Shown piece after piece: positions 62,117-64,000 of a DNA stretch of 64,000 bases; position 1 is the first letter of the stretch, and each line of letters begins with the position of its first letter. Made by a program: the position numbers and the translations under genes. The notes under the pieces are model-generated. The model was not told the origin of the DNA and did not search any database. It saw nothing but the letters and a program-made list of their open reading frames with translations. Source of the DNA: Neptunomonas concharum (GTDB lineage Bacteria; Pseudomonadota; Gammaproteobacteria; Pseudomonadales; Balneatricaceae); the NCBI RefSeq assembly GCF_008630635.1, contig NZ_CP043869.1, forward strand, positions 2,665,160 to 2,729,159, written 5' to 3'.

Positions 62117-62698
62117 ATGTCTCCACACTCATCATTAGAACAGCAAGTAACAGCGCAACTCAAAGAAGGCGATATTCTATTCATTTCGATCAATAGTTTT
62201 CTCTACAAGCAAGTGGCTCAGGGCACAGGAAGCTGGTGTTCGCACGTTGGTTTTGCCATCCAAGAAAAAGGTAAATGGTATGTGCTAGAAAGCGCAGTGC
62301 CTACAGTACGAAAAACACCCCTTCACACATTTTTAAAGCGCACCTGCAATAATGAATTTGCATTGCGCCGTTTACCCTCTGAACTAACCACCACGCAGGT
62401 TCTAAAGCTCAAATCGGCGGCGGATAAGCGTATGGGACGTTGGTACCACCTCGGGTTTAACTTCGACTCTACTCGCCAGTTTTGTTCTAAGTTTGTTCAT
62501 CAGGTTTTCAAAGATGCTCTGGATATCAGTGTAGGAAAAGTAGAAACCCTCCAAGAGCTGATAGAAACCAACCCTCAAGCCAACTTAACCTTTTGGCGGG
62601 CTTGGTATTTAGGCTTTATTCCTTGGCAACGTCGTACCATTACTCCCACCAGCTTATTGGTTGATCCACAATTAGAAACCATAATCTGCACGATATAA
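62117..62698 (+). CDS. YebB/YiiX-type permuted papain-like hydrolase
   Basis: A 193-residue protein of the NlpC/P60 superfamily C92 (YiiX/YebB) group. The LKEGDILF start, His43 in CSHVGFAI, Glu58 in VLESAVP and Cys123 in FCSKFVHQVF give the permuted His-first, Cys-late catalytic order. No signal peptide, so it is probably cytoplasmic. Related enzymes cleave amide or ester bonds of lipids or peptides; substrates are uncertain. A clear GAGGATATACAA site sets the start. Single gene with a terminator. Confidence 0.82.
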   Translation: MSPHSSLEQQVTAQLKEGDILFISINSFLYKQVAQGTGSWCSHVGFAIQEKGKWYVLESAVPTVRKTPLHTFLKRTCNNEFALRRLPSELTTTQVLKLKSAADKRMGRWYHLGFNFDSTRQFCSKFVHQVFKDALDISVGKVETLQELIETNPQANLTFWRAWYLGFIPWQRRTITPTSLLVDPQLETIICTI

Positions 62699-62699
62699 C

Positions 62700-62721
62700 A
62701 AAGGAGGCGTTTGCCTCTTTT
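62700..62721 (+). terminator. Terminator after the YebB-like gene
   Basis: AAAGGAGGC-GTTT-GCCTCTTTT, a 9-base stem with one G-U pair, just after the stop codon. Confidence 0.7.
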
Positions 62722-62823
62722 GTGTATACACTGTTACCCCTAAATATTCTCTCCCTGTATGAACCAAAGAAACCTTGACCAGAAAAAAGATTTACTTATT
62801 AAGAATCAATAAGTTGAAATAAT

Positions 62824-62860
62824 AAATCGTAATACCTATTTGGAGGTACTTACGATTTTT
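62824..62860. promoter_or_regulatory. NarL 7-2-7 site nested in a long inverted repeat
   Basis: TACCTAT-TT-GGAGGTA (62833-62848) is a NarL-type pair; its centre is 52 bp upstream of the FNR box centre at 62892.5. It is enclosed by AAATCGTAA (62824-62832) and TTACGATTT (62850-62858), so DNA or RNA could also fold into a long hairpin with a T tail. The rest of the 337-base gap before 63036 shows only the FNR promoter and a leader. Confidence 0.8.
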
Positions 62861-62885
62861 AGGTAAGTTTCGCTATTCACAAGCT

Positions 62886-62927
62886 TTGATTCACATCAAC
62901 ACGCTGCATCTGAATCTGACCTACTTT
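62886..62927 (+). promoter_or_regulatory. FNR/Dnr-dependent promoter of the narK-like gene
   Basis: Perfect box TTGATTCACATCAA at 62886-62899. A -10-like TACTTT at 62922-62927 fits a start near 62934, about 100 bases before the ATG. Confidence 0.88.
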
Positions 62928-63035
62928 TGCCTCATCTTGGTAAGCAGGCTTTCGAAAAACCGACATCGATAGACTGTTAACTTCCGTTTCATTCGCACAT
63001 GTAGTCGCGATCTGTTCCGCTGCAGGAGTAGTCTT

Positions 63036-64000
63036 ATGACCACTGAAAAACTTCGATTGCTTAATTTTGGCGACCCCAAAATTAAAACATTACATATCAC
63101 TTGGTTCGCTTTTTTCCTGACCTTTGTTGTGTGGTTCAGCCATGCACCACTACTGGCAGCTATCAAAGTGGCATTTGACCTCACAACTGCAGAAGTCAAA
63201 GCCCTGTTAATTTTAAACGTTGCTCTAACCATCCCTTCCCGTATCGTGATTGGGACGCTTGTAGATAAGTATGGTCCCCGCGCTATTTACAGTATGTTGT
63301 TGATGGTCGGGGGCGTGATCTGCATCGCCTTTGCCTCGGCTCAAACATACGAACAACTAGCGATATTAAGATTTCTGAGCGGTTTCATCGGTGCTGGTTT
63401 CGTTATCGGTATTCGAATGGTTTCTGAGTGGTTCCCTGCAAAACAGGTCGGTATTGCCGAAGGTATTTACGGTGGTTGGGGTAACTTCGGTTCTGCTGCT
63501 GCAGCTATGACACTGCCTACGGTTGCTTTAATGTTCGGTGGAGAGGATGGCTGGCGCTATGCGCTAGGTATGACTGGGGTATTCGCATTCCTATATGGCT
63601 TACTTTACCGAAAAATTGCTCGTGACACCCCAAAAGGCTCAACTTACTTCAAGCCGAAAAAACACGGTGGTTTAGAGGTCACCAGCAAAGGCGATTTCTT
63701 CTTTTACCTATTAATGAACATTCCAATGTACCTTGCACTGGCAATACTTACTTGGAAGCTTTCACCTTCTAACCTCGGCCTACTGAACGAAACAGCAACC
63801 TATGGTATCTACGCCGTATTAGTCGTGTTATTTGTGGTTCAGGTTCGAGCTATCTACCACGTAAACGAAGAAAACTTAAAACATGGCGTACCTGAAATCC
63901 AGCGCTATAAGTTCAAACAAGTAGCGGTGTTGGATGTCGCCTACTTCGTCACTTTCGGATCAGAGCTAGCTGTCGTCTCTATGTTACCGCTCTTCTTCTT
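63036..64000 (+). CDS. Nitrate/nitrite transporter-family MFS protein (5' part)
   Basis: The frame is open to the right edge (321 codons). It begins [40 protein letters not shown], the NNP start with charged N-terminus and helix 1, and has [67 protein letters not shown] (nitrate signature). It is of the NasA/NrtP-like branch, distinct from narK1 and narK2. The ribosome site is GCAGGAG. Its FNR/NarL promoter suggests a role in anaerobic nitrate or nitrite transport, perhaps with further nitrate genes beyond the window. Confidence 0.88.
   Translation, partial: MTTEKLRLLNFGDPKIKTLHITWFAFFLTFVVWFSHAPLLAAIKVAFDLTTAEVKALLILNVALTIPSRIVIGTLVDKYGPRAIYSMLLMVGGVICIAFASAQTYEQLAILRFLSGFIGAGFVIGIRMVSEWFPAKQVGIAEGIYGGWGNFGSAAAAMTLPTVALMFGGEDGWRYALGMTGVFAFLYGLLYRKIARDTPKGSTYFKPKKHGGLEVTSKGDFFFYLLMNIPMYLALAILTWKLSPSNLGLLNETATYGIYAVLVVLFVVQVRAIYHVNEENLKHGVPEIQRYKFKQVAVLDVAYFVTFGSELAVVSMLPLFF

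Noticed and set aside
1-64000. CRISPR arrays, tRNA or rRNA genes, complete insertion sequences
   Set aside because: No regularly spaced repeats, no cloverleaf or rRNA sequence and no transposase frame were noticed by eye. A tRNA scan and a repeat search would settle it.

Overview
The window reads as a chromosomal segment of a marine-type gammaproteobacterium, most like the Oceanospirillaceae (Neptunomonas, Amphritea, Nitrincola or Marinobacterium relatives). This placement is inferred from gene content: a membrane nitrate reductase operon with NarK1/NarK2 transporters and a Dnr-type regulator, YbiT, paired bacterioferritins, DUF3622 and DUF2789 proteins, and moderate GC. Gene density is high. 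No rRNA, tRNA, CRISPR array, intact insertion sequence or prophage was seen.

Region 1 (1-5032) is an amino-compound oxidation locus. It holds the end of a FAD oxidase, a small [2Fe-2S] protein and a FAD/NAD oxidoreductase (the three-subunit opine/hydroxyproline/HcnABC-type dehydrogenase), then RidA, an Lrp regulator and an arginine N-succinyltransferase. Region 2 (4136-10304) has metR/metE, a complementary bacterioferritin pair, bfd with a Fur box, and D-serine dehydratase. Region 3 (10451-19221) is an apparently co-directed locus: an alkaline-phosphatase-superfamily enzyme, a HAD-IB phosphatase, a peptide-type ABC importer (binding protein, two permeases with large periplasmic insertions, fused double ATPase) and a LysR regulator. 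It looks like an importer plus processor of a phosphorylated substrate that I cannot name. Region 4 (19218-22873) has a CadR-like regulator with a divergent Zn/Cd/Pb ATPase, a DUF3622 protein and a TrmK-like methyltransferase.

Region 5 (23076-29660) is an envelope/stress group: a triple-BON periplasmic protein, a DUF2383 protein, a sigma-54 activator with a degenerate receiver, a PLDc_N membrane peptide behind a good sigma-54 promoter, DUF2789, a lipid kinase, a metallophosphoesterase and a DUF2254 membrane protein. Region 6 (29798-35260) starts with ybiT and passes into a decayed accessory patch: a frameshifted helix-hairpin-helix gene, toxin-antitoxin remnants, a lone secretin-type STN protein, and a NYN/OST-HTH gene lying between direct repeats copied from the 3' end of a DUF1338 gene. 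Region 7 (35374-42122) is an acyl-CoA catabolic group (thiolase, acyl-CoA dehydrogenase, AraC regulator, acyl-CoA ligase, LysR).

Region 8 (42231-60416) is a nitrate respiration island. On the minus strand: narK1, narK2, narGHJI, a parvulin isomerase and a carbonic anhydrase, then moaA-dnr-moaB-moeA. On the plus strand: narXL. A further nitrate-transporter-like gene runs off the right edge at 63036. The promoters of narK1, narG and this last gene each carry a perfect FNR/Dnr box (TTGAT-N4-ATCAA) and a NarL-type 7-2-7 heptamer pair whose centres are exactly 52 bp apart. This is the strongest regulatory signal in the window: one shared wiring in which oxygen/NO sensing (FNR/Dnr) and nitrate sensing (NarX/NarL) control transport and reduction together. 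Region 9 (60506-62698) has small accessory genes and a papain-like hydrolase.
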